A stretch of 64,000 bases of DNA, from positions 1 to 64,000 of the forward strand of contig JADLAT010000021.1 of assembly GCA_020848095.1 (NCBI GenBank). Direction: 5' to 3'. Origin of the DNA: Alphaproteobacteria bacterium. GTDB taxonomy: Bacteria; Pseudomonadota; Alphaproteobacteria; Micavibrionales; Micavibrionaceae. Within the stretch, counting starts at the first letter, position 1. Every line of letters begins with the position of its first letter. The notes beneath the pieces are model-generated. The model made no database searches and had not been told where the DNA came from. It saw nothing but the letters and a program-made list of their open reading frames with translations. A program made the position numbers and the translations under genes. This document shows, one piece after another, positions 52,434-60,234 of this stretch.

Positions 52434-52561
52434 AAATATGAATCCTGAAATAAGAAAAAACGAAAAGACATAAACGCGTGCGCCAAAATCGCCGCGGAAA
52501 TGACCGCACCAAGTGTATCAATTCTCTTTACGAACGTACAGGCTTTTGAGCAAGACCGGCT

Positions 52562-54103
52562 TTACGCCGCCTTTCCACCCTTGATCTTCTGAATAGAGGC
52601 GGTGCTGCTGTGGCCTTCGGACACCGGCATGATCTGCACAACGCCGCCGAAAGCCCTGACAACAGGCGCTTCGGGGATCTGATCTTCGGTGTAATCACCA
52701 CCCTTGAAGTAAATATCAGGCTTTAAAATCTCCAGCAAAGCCCGCGCCGTGTTATCGCCTCCGGCTTCCGCCGCGCCGAACAGCACAACACTATCCACTG
52801 CGCCCAGAGCCGCTAAAACGCCGCAACGCGCCGATTCTTCGTGAACGGGGCGCTCCGGCCCTTTGAGGATTTTAACGGAAACATCCGTATTCAAACCGAC
52901 AATCAAACGGTCACAATGATCGCGCGCAGCGTTTAAATAAGAGACATGACCAACATGCAGCACATCAAAGCATCCATTGGTAAAGCCGACCTTCAAACCA
53001 CGGGCCTTCCATCGCCGCACCTGCTCAGCGGCTTCCTCCCAGCTTAAAATATCCCCACGGCGCGCGCGGTCGGCTTTATGCCGTTCCGTGCCCAGCCGAA
53101 CCAGCACATCGCCCTGATCGCTGCGCAACATCTGTAGCAACTCCTCCCGCCGGATAGGGGCGGTACCGACTTTGGTGACTACAATACTCCCGGCGATATT
53201 GGCCAAAGCCGCCGCATCATCCAGAGTGCCGCCCGCCGCCAGAGCCGCGGCGATGGTGGCAATCACGCTATCGCCTGCGCCGGATACGTCAAAAACCTCT
53301 ATATCGGTCGTTCGTAAATGCACCGGGGGTTTATTCTTGCGCACAACACTCATCCCATCGCCGGAGCGCGTGGCCACCACCGCCCCAAGGCCGCAGCTTT
53401 CTATTAACCCTGCAGAAGCAATACAGACTTCCTCATCACTGTTAACAGGCAAATCCCCGGCGGCTTCCGAGAGTTCTTTCTTATTGGGCGTGATAACATC
53501 CGCGCCGCGATAAATGGAAAAATCCCGCCCCTTGGGGTCAACGACCACAGGAAGCCCGGCGGCGCGCGCCTGCGCGATGATACCGGCCAGAAAATCAGGC
53601 TGTAAAAACCCCTTGCCGTAATCGGAAATAAGAATGGCATCGGTTTGTTTAATCAAAACGACCAGTTTTTCCAGTGCCGCCGTGATTAACGCCCTATCTA
53701 TCGGCGCCCGCCGTTCAAAATCGGTGCGCAAAAGCTGCTGATGCCCGGCTAAAAAGCGGGTTTTGATGGTCGTAGGGCGCAACGGATCGGCCATAAGCCC
53801 CGCTTGCTCCCCGCCCGTAAGGGCCTCAAGCTGGGTTGCCACTTTTCGGCCTTCCTCATCCTGGCCTACAACGCTTAATATTGCCGGGGATACGCCCAGT
53901 CCCACAAGATTGGCCAGCGCATTTCCTGCCCCGCCCAGCATATATTCCTCTCTTTTCACCGAAAGCACCGGCACAGGGCTTTCCGGAGAGATGCGCTCCA
54001 CATGACCGTAAATAAAACGGTCCAGCATGACATCACCAATCACCAGAACGCGGGCTTTACCCATCTTTTCTACAAGATCTTGCAAACGGGCTTCGGCCAT
54101 CAT
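52562..54103 (-). CDS. hldE: Bifunctional heptose-7-phosphate kinase / heptose-1-phosphate adenylyltransferase
   Basis: 513 residues. The N-terminal PfkB kinase shows VLSVKREEYMLGGAGNALAN and VSGAGDSVIATIA (catalytic Asp). The C-terminal nucleotidyltransferase has GFTNGCFDVLHVGHVSYL (HxGH). Makes ADP-L-glycero-manno-heptose precursor for the LPS core, so this organism builds heptose-containing LPS. ATG 54103 or the adjacent ATG 54100. Confidence 0.96.
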   Translation of the reverse strand: MMAEARLQDLVEKMGKARVLVIGDVMLDRFIYGHVERISPESPVPVLSVKREEYMLGGAGNALANLVGLGVSPAILSVVGQDEEGRKVATQLEALTGGEQAGLMADPLRPTTIKTRFLAGHQQLLRTDFERRAPIDRALITAALEKLVVLIKQTDAILISDYGKGFLQPDFLAGIIAQARAAGLPVVVDPKGRDFSIYRGADVITPNKKELSEAAGDLPVNSDEEVCIASAGLIESCGLGAVVATRSGDGMSVVRKNKPPVHLRTTDIEVFDVSGAGDSVIATIAAALAAGGTLDDAAALANIAGSIVVTKVGTAPIRREELLQMLRSDQGDVLVRLGTERHKADRARRGDILSWEEAAEQVRRWKARGLKVGFTNGCFDVLHVGHVSYLNAARDHCDRLIVGLNTDVSVKILKGPERPVHEESARCGVLAALGAVDSVVLFGAAEAGGDNTARALLEILKPDIYFKGGDYTEDQIPEAPVVRAFGGVVQIMPVSEGHSSTASIQKIKGGKAA

Positions 54104-54228
54104 TTTTTTCCTGATTTAAAGGCGGATTGTTCTTTTTTCGTCATTTTTTAAAAAAATTCCTTAAAATTATCGTCTTTATGCCCGCTTGTTAGGAATTCGT
54201 CAATCTTTGTAGGGTTTAATAGAAGTAA

Positions 54229-54249
54229 GGCCCCTGAATTCACAGGGCC
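54229..54249. other. GC-rich hairpin in the hldE / MshEN-protease gap
   Basis: GGCCC and GGGCC arms around a CTG...CAC interior. A-rich after it on the plus strand, so on the minus strand a T-run precedes rather than follows it; not a standard terminator for either strand. Purpose unknown. Confidence 0.3.
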
Positions 54250-54338
54250 ATCAAAAAAATAAAAAACAGGTTTTTAACGTCTTTTGGGTAGGACGATTGA
54301 AAATCAAAAAAGCAGGACTGAAACAGGGGATAAAGATT

Positions 54339-55268
54339 ATGAGTAAAGGGGGCGTTTTGCGCGGATTTCAAGCCTATCTGGAAAAACGGCGTATCGGGGA
54401 GCTTTTGCTTTCCAAGGGGCTTGTTTCGCCCGGCGATCTACGCACAGCTCTAAGCCTTCAAAAACAGACCGGACAACCGCTTGGGCAGATTCTGCTCGAA
54501 ATTTCACACATTTCAAAAGGCCAGCTCGCCTTCGTATTGTGGCAACAAACCGCGCTTAGAGTTTGCGCGACCGTCTTGCTGTTCGTGGTCTCCTTAAGCG
54601 GCGGGTTCACCAAGAAGGCCCGAGCCGACAATATGGGCTATGCCCCGGCACAAATCACGCAAGTCAGCATCACTTCTGAATTTACAAAAATGAGTGCCTA
54701 TCCGGCGCTCTACGGGATGGATGAAAAACGCTCCTCCAATCTTAAACCTTTTACAAAATGGACGGAAATGCTCTCCCGGTTTGAAAGCCAGCTTCAAAAT
54801 GAATCCTCAGCCGGAACCATCAAGAAATGGGAAAGAAATCTGGCGAGCTACCGCAGTTCTTCGATCAAAGCCATGGCGGAAAACGTCAATACCTTCGTCA
54901 ACAAAACACCCTATGTCAGTGATGCTAAAAACTGGAAACAAAGCGATTATTGGGCTACGCCCATTGAATTTGCGGCACGCGGCGGCGATTGCGAAGACTT
55001 TGCCATCACCAAATATGTGGCCCTGCGCTCTTTAGGTGTGCCGGAAGACCGGATGCGAATCGCCATTGTTCAGGACACGCAAAAGAATATTCCCCATGCC
55101 GTTCTTGTTGTTTACACCGAGGCCGGGGCTTATATTCTCGATAACCAAAATCAAAATCTGGTCAGTGCCGAAAACGGAAGTCGCTACCGACCGATTTATT
55201 CTATCAACCGCCAGGCATGGTGGCTGCACAGCGCACCGGAAGGCACGCGGGTCGCCAGCGCTCAATAA
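54339..55268 (+). CDS. MshEN (c-di-GMP) domain fused to a LapG-type transglutaminase-like cysteine protease
   Basis: About 309 residues. Residues 18-41 fit the 24-residue MshEN motif: RIGELLLSKGLV, then SPGDL, then RTALSLQ; five residues follow (KQTGQ), then a second 24-residue copy at 47-70 (PLGQILLEISHISKG...). This 24-5-24 form is that of c-di-GMP-binding MshEN domains of type II secretion-like ATPases, but no ATPase follows. One membrane segment lies at 74-90, ending at TKKARA (possible AxA cleavage). The periplasmic BTLCP domain has C218 (GGDCEDFAI), H253 (HAVLVVYT) and D268 (LDNQN). ATG 54339 (AGGGG upstream) is preferred to TTG 54297. In LapD/LapG systems the protease is held by a separate c-di-GMP receptor; here both may be one chain. 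Confidence 0.82.
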   Translation: MSKGGVLRGFQAYLEKRRIGELLLSKGLVSPGDLRTALSLQKQTGQPLGQILLEISHISKGQLAFVLWQQTALRVCATVLLFVVSLSGGFTKKARADNMGYAPAQITQVSITSEFTKMSAYPALYGMDEKRSSNLKPFTKWTEMLSRFESQLQNESSAGTIKKWERNLASYRSSSIKAMAENVNTFVNKTPYVSDAKNWKQSDYWATPIEFAARGGDCEDFAITKYVALRSLGVPEDRMRIAIVQDTQKNIPHAVLVVYTEAGAYILDNQNQNLVSAENGSRYRPIYSINRQAWWLHSAPEGTRVASAQ

Positions 55269-55290
55269 TCGCGAGCTTTCATTTATTCAC

Positions 55291-56817
55291 TCAGGATAAA
55301 GCCATCCGCCTATATGCCAATGCTTCGGCTATATGTGTCCGCCCTATTTTCTCCGGCCCGCCCGCTAGATCGGCAATGGTCCGCGCCACCCGCAAAATAC
55401 GGTAATAACCGCGCGCAGAGGATCGTGCCGTTTCCATCGCGCGGTTCAACAGCTCCCGCGCCGGGTCTTCCATTATACTCGCCGCCTCCAGCACCACCCC
55501 ATCCGCATGGGCGTTCAGGCGTATATGTTCCGGGGCGCTCAAGGCGGCAAAACGCCGGGCCTGAATTTCCTGCGCAGCCATCACGCGGGCAGAAACAACT
55601 GCGGAGCTTTCGCCCGAGGGCGGCGCATTTAGATCGGCAAGACTAACAGCCAGTACATCAACCTGTATATCAATCCGGTCAAGCATCGGGCCGGAAATTT
55701 TAGATTGATAATCGGCGGCGCAACGCGGCGCCTTCGTGCATTCAAGCGATTCGTCCCCCAAATGACCGCAGCGACAGGGGTTCATCGCGGCAATCAGCTG
55801 AAAACGTGCCGGGTAACGGGCGTGGTGATTGGCGCGGGCAATTAATGTCTCCCCGGTCTCCAGAGGCTGGCGCAAGGCCTCCAGCGTACTTCTTGCAAAT
55901 TCCGGCAATTCATCCAGAAATAAAACCCCGTTATGCGCGAGGCTGATCTCTCCGGGGCGGGCGCGATGCCCCCCACCCACCAAAGCCGGCAAAGACGCAG
56001 AATGATGCGGATCCCGGAAAGGCCGGTGGCGCAGCAATCCCCCTTCCGGCAAGGTTCCGGCCAGAGAGTGGATCATGGACACCTCAAGGGCTTCCTGCGG
56101 GGAAAGCGGCGGCAAAATACCGGGCAGGCACGAAGCCAGCATGGATTTGCCGGAGCCCGGCGGTCCGCTCATGAGCAGATTATGCCCGCCCGCCGCCGCA
56201 ATTTCCAAAGCGCGTTTGGCGGTTTCCTGCCCTTTGACGCTGGCCAGATCGGTGGGCCGGTGGCTGGCGTCCTCTTCCCGCAGCCGGGCCTGTGGCCGGG
56301 TCATGATCTGTGTGCCCTTTATATGATTAACAAGCTGGAGCAGATTACGCGGTGCCAGAATATCAAGATCCCCTGCCCAGGCGGCCTCTCCGCCGCAATC
56401 TGCGGGGCAGATCAGACGGTTTTCATTCGCCCCGGCAAAAATCGCCGCCGGAAGAACGCCCGCCACCGCGCGGATAGACGAATCAAGCGATAACTCCCCC
56501 AGAACGACGTATTCTTCAAGTTCGGCCTTGGGTATGACCTCCATCGCGGCCAAAAGCCCCAAAGCAATCGGCAGATCGTAATGGGAGCCTTCCTTGGCCA
56601 CATCTGCGGGCGCCAGATTGACCGTCAGGCGCTTAGGCGGCAAGGACAGGCCCAAAGCATGCAGCGCAGCCCGCACCCGCTCACGGCTTTCGCCAACCGC
56701 TTTATCAGGAAGCCCTACAATCGTAAAAGCGGGCAGGCCATTGGATATTTGCACCTGTACATCGACAGGCTGCACATCTATGCCCTGAAACGTAACGGTA
56801 TTAACTCGCGCGACCAT
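55291..56817 (-). CDS. YifB/ComM-type Mg-chelatase-related AAA+ ATPase
   Basis: 508 residues. Lon-like N-terminal fold (GLPAFTIVGLPDKAVGESRERVRAAL), Walker A GPPGSGKSMLA, Walker B LFLDELPEF and a Mg_chelatase C-terminal domain. In competent bacteria ComM is a branch-migration helicase helping integrate transformed DNA. Ends 23 bases from the protease gene in convergent orientation. Confidence 0.93.
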   Translation of the reverse strand: MVARVNTVTFQGIDVQPVDVQVQISNGLPAFTIVGLPDKAVGESRERVRAALHALGLSLPPKRLTVNLAPADVAKEGSHYDLPIALGLLAAMEVIPKAELEEYVVLGELSLDSSIRAVAGVLPAAIFAGANENRLICPADCGGEAAWAGDLDILAPRNLLQLVNHIKGTQIMTRPQARLREEDASHRPTDLASVKGQETAKRALEIAAAGGHNLLMSGPPGSGKSMLASCLPGILPPLSPQEALEVSMIHSLAGTLPEGGLLRHRPFRDPHHSASLPALVGGGHRARPGEISLAHNGVLFLDELPEFARSTLEALRQPLETGETLIARANHHARYPARFQLIAAMNPCRCGHLGDESLECTKAPRCAADYQSKISGPMLDRIDIQVDVLAVSLADLNAPPSGESSAVVSARVMAAQEIQARRFAALSAPEHIRLNAHADGVVLEAASIMEDPARELLNRAMETARSSARGYYRILRVARTIADLAGGPEKIGRTHIAEALAYRRMALS

Positions 56818-57002
56818 AAAAAATTCCCCACAACATTTATAAAATTGCGAAACCCCCCGATATCTTGCGTTTTATACCATAGCTGCACAAAAAAAGAATG
56901 CGCATTAAGACTTCCTTTACCTTTACCCCTTAAGAAGGAGGAACAAGGCAAGTAATTCGCGCATTGGCGCTGCCATAAAAAACGTAAGAAGAGGATAGAG
57001 TT

Positions 57003-57611
57003 ATGTTGAACGATAAAGATCTGGCCCGTTTGACCAATACACTGGAAGTCCCAATGATCGTTCAGGATATTTTAGGAGGTGAGTTACTCTTAAATCCAGA
57101 AATTGAATACGGTCTGCACGAGGTTCTTAGCAATTACCAGCCCGATGCCGCCCTTTTATGTATGGCGCTCTCGGCCCGTAAAATTGCCTCTTTCTGCCTT
57201 AAGCAGCCCGGTGGCGCAAAGCTGGTCAGCATGGCCGTCATGAAAATGGAATGTGATCGCCTGATTGAGGATTATGCCGAATTGTGGCTGGCGCATGCCC
57301 GGCAAAGCCCCGTTGATGATACTCTTTTGATGGATACACTGGCCCAAATTCCCGAAGATCTGGAATCTCTGGTGGAATTGCTGGAAACCAATGCGGCGGC
57401 ACTGCAGGATTACGCGCAAAGCGGAGATATCGAAACCTTGTGCGAAATTCTGGCGATTCAAGGTCAGGCGCAAGCTCTGATTGCCGAGACTTTCGTTGAA
57501 ATCATAGAGGAGCGCGAAGAGATCGAAATACCGGCCATGGAGAATATTCCCGGCACGGTTTTTGCGGGCGGCAACGTCATTGCGTTTCCCTTAAGGAGTG
57601 CGCGGGCTTGA
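57003..57611 (+). CDS. Acidic helical hypothetical protein
   Basis: 202 residues, mostly predicted helix, rich in Glu and Leu (IPEDLESLVELLETNAAALQDYA), no signal peptide. Clear ribosome-binding site (AGGATAGAG) before ATG 57003. No family recognised; it precedes the M16 protease gene. Confidence 0.7.
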   Translation: MLNDKDLARLTNTLEVPMIVQDILGGELLLNPEIEYGLHEVLSNYQPDAALLCMALSARKIASFCLKQPGGAKLVSMAVMKMECDRLIEDYAELWLAHARQSPVDDTLLMDTLAQIPEDLESLVELLETNAAALQDYAQSGDIETLCEILAIQGQAQALIAETFVEIIEEREEIEIPAMENIPGTVFAGGNVIAFPLRSARA

Positions 57612-57727
57612 TTATGGGGCTATCAAGCCCCTAAAATTTGCGTATTTTTAAAATTTAGGCCAATACAATCCTTGTTCTCTTTTCAAAGGGTTGTATTTCC
57701 ACGCCAAATGCAATAATGCTGCTTTCC

Positions 57728-58999
57728 ATGTCTGGAATTCGTACCACAACCTTGAAAAATGGCCTGCGCATCGTCACTGACAGCGTAGAGAGCATGTATT
57801 CTGCCGCGCTGGGCATATGGACCGGCGTGGGCACCCGCCATGAAGACCCGGCTGAAAACGGCGTGGCGCATATGGTTGAGCATATGCTTTTTAAAGGCAC
57901 GGAAAAGCGCGGTCCGCTGCAAATTGCTGAGGAAATAGAAGCCGTTGGCGGCTCCATGAACGCCTATACCAGCCGGGAGATCACCAGCTATCACGTTCAT
58001 CTTTTAAAAGATGATATCAATCTGGGGACGGAAGTGCTGTGCGATATGTATCTCAACGCCACCTTGCCGCAACACGAGATCGAGCGCGAGCGCGAAGTTA
58101 TCCTTCAGGAAATTGGAATGAGCAATGACACGCCGGATGATCTGGTGTTTGATCATTATTTTGAGACCGCCTATCCGGGGCAATCCATGGGCGCACCGAT
58201 TTTAGGGCGCGAAGCCAATGTCGAGAATATGACCCATGCCATGCTGGCCGGCCATATCAACAAATTCTATACACCCGCGCGCACTGTACTTTCGGCGGCG
58301 GGGGCCATCGACCACGATGAATTTGTTGATAGTGTTGCGGCGCTGATGAACACTTTGCCGCAGGATAACCTTTCCGCGCCTGTACCGGCCTCCTACAAGG
58401 GCGGGGAGATCCGCACGGAACGGGCTCTGGAGCAGGCGCATGTTATTCTGGGGTTTCAGGGGCTTGATCGTTTTGATCCTGATTATTACACCGTGCAGGC
58501 CCTTTCGACCATTCTGGGTGGCGGCATGTCATCCCGTCTGTTTCATGAAATTCGGGAAAAGCGCGGACTGGTCTATTCCATTTTCTCCTTTCATGCCGGG
58601 CATCAGGACGATGGCCTGTTTGGCGTCTATGCCGGTACGGGGCCGGATAAGCTGACCGAAATCATGCCCGTGATTTGCGATGAGCTTTTAAAAAGCGGGG
58701 ATGATGTGCGCGAAGAGGAGCTGGCGCGTGCTAAAGCGCAACTTAAAGCCAGCGCCCTGATGGGCCGGGAATCCATGATGACCCGCGCCGATCAACATGC
58801 CAAGCACATGCTCTATCGTGACAAGGTTTTTAATCTTGAGGACCAAATCGCCCGTATTGATGCGGTCGATCTGGCCGGTATCGCGCGTGTTTCCAAGCGC
58901 GTTTTTTCTTCCGAACCCACGCTGGCGGCTCTGGGTCCGGTAAAATCGCTGGAACCTTTCGATACAATCAAAAACCGTATGGGCCAGGCCCGCGCCTAA
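57728..58999 (+). CDS. M16-family zinc metallopeptidase (mitochondrial-processing-peptidase-like)
   Basis: About 423 residues. HMVEHMLFKGT is the inverse HxxEH zinc motif; the following NAYTSREITSYHV holds the distal Glu region. Full two-domain length. ATG 57728 gives the family N-terminus (RTTTLKNGLRIVTD); ATG 57716 is four codons earlier. Neither has a strong ribosome-binding site. Alphaproteobacterial relatives are the closest kin of mitochondrial MPP. Overlaps flgL tail-to-tail by four bases. Confidence 0.9.
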   Translation: MSGIRTTTLKNGLRIVTDSVESMYSAALGIWTGVGTRHEDPAENGVAHMVEHMLFKGTEKRGPLQIAEEIEAVGGSMNAYTSREITSYHVHLLKDDINLGTEVLCDMYLNATLPQHEIEREREVILQEIGMSNDTPDDLVFDHYFETAYPGQSMGAPILGREANVENMTHAMLAGHINKFYTPARTVLSAAGAIDHDEFVDSVAALMNTLPQDNLSAPVPASYKGGEIRTERALEQAHVILGFQGLDRFDPDYYTVQALSTILGGGMSSRLFHEIREKRGLVYSIFSFHAGHQDDGLFGVYAGTGPDKLTEIMPVICDELLKSGDDVREEELARAKAQLKASALMGRESMMTRADQHAKHMLYRDKVFNLEDQIARIDAVDLAGIARVSKRVFSSEPTLAALGPVKSLEPFDTIKNRMGQARA

Positions 59000-60204
59000 C
59001 GCAGGAAATTCGTTAAACTCAGTTCCTGGGTCAATGCGGTAACACGGTAGGATGATTCCAGCTGTAACTGCAAAGCTGTGATTTTGACCGCAACTTCGTT
59101 GACATCCACGTCCTCGGCGCCGGCAATAGTATCCAGAAGAACGTTTTTTTGCTGAATATGGTTGGTTTTGACCTCGGAAATCCGTGCCCGCGCCGCCTCC
59201 AAAGAGAATCTAACGCTGTCAATGTCATCAATCGCCCGATTGATCATCGTCGACATGGCATTGAAGACCTGATAAAAATTGTCCTGCATTTCCTGCAAGG
59301 TTGCGCCGGGCGCCCCTTCGGTTAATACCGGGTCTCCGGGTGTATAGGGTTCTGCGAACACATCGCCGATCGGCCCCAGATTTTCATTTTTGAAATAAGA
59401 GAGCGCAACCATAACATCCCGAAACGCGCCATCATTGGCCAACGCGGTATATTTAACTTCCGTGACTTCGTTCACCCGGATAAAAACATCGCCAACATTA
59501 CCGGCACTGAGCGCGGCAGAATACCCCACAACGCTATCGGTCAAGGCATTCGGGCTGGCCTGTGTGGTTCGGGAGGTCAAGGCACTGACCAGTTGCGTGC
59601 TGGAAATATTCGAAGGCGAAAGCTCGTTTTTCCAGTTTGAGATCAGGCCATTCATAGCGGCATCAAGCGTGCCATTATCCTGAAACGGCTTGGTTAACGT
59701 ATCTGACCCGCCCAGCAAATAACGATCCGTTTCCTGCGCATTCAACAAGTCAGCCAGAAAGGGATAGATGTTTTTTGCCAGATCCTGCAGCGTTGAAAAA
59801 TCGACATCACTCTCCGCCGAAGTTACACCCACTTTCGTTGTTTCAATCTCGGCGGTTAAGGGATCATCATAGCTGATAATATCGCCCTTACTGTGCGGCC
59901 CTTGCTGCGAGAATCCAATCAAGGCATTTGAAAAATTTTCCGCCTGTTTTTTAAATTCCTCAACGGCATTAAGCATCAGCTTGATCCGCCGCTCGGCATG
60001 ATCAATATTATTCACATAGGTTTCCAGAGATTTGAAATCTGCACGCGCCCGTTTGGAAACCAGAATATTCGTATCCAGCCCGGAAAATTTCTGTGTCTTT
60101 TTACCTGTAGTGAGTTGAACGCTCAAAGAGGTCAAAAGCTGATTTTGCTCCTTGATCCGTTCAATCTGGTTTAAGGCCTGCCCCAGCGATGAAATGCCCG
60201 TCAT
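58996..60204 (-). CDS. flgL: Flagellar hook-associated protein 3 (hook-filament junction)
   Basis: 402 residues. Flagellin-like N-terminus (SLGQALNQIERIKEQNQLLTSLS; LTTGKKTQKFSG) and C-terminus (ALQLQLESSYRVTALTQELSLTNFL) typical of FlgL, with coiled coil at both ends. Joins hook and filament with FlgK. Thirty bases after flgK, in one operon. Confidence 0.92.
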   Translation of the reverse strand: MTGISSLGQALNQIERIKEQNQLLTSLSVQLTTGKKTQKFSGLDTNILVSKRARADFKSLETYVNNIDHAERRIKLMLNAVEEFKKQAENFSNALIGFSQQGPHSKGDIISYDDPLTAEIETTKVGVTSAESDVDFSTLQDLAKNIYPFLADLLNAQETDRYLLGGSDTLTKPFQDNGTLDAAMNGLISNWKNELSPSNISSTQLVSALTSRTTQASPNALTDSVVGYSAALSAGNVGDVFIRVNEVTEVKYTALANDGAFRDVMVALSYFKNENLGPIGDVFAEPYTPGDPVLTEGAPGATLQEMQDNFYQVFNAMSTMINRAIDDIDSVRFSLEAARARISEVKTNHIQQKNVLLDTIAGAEDVDVNEVAVKITALQLQLESSYRVTALTQELSLTNFLR

Positions 60205-60234
60205 GTTTTTTCTCCTGATAGTGTTTTTTGTTCT

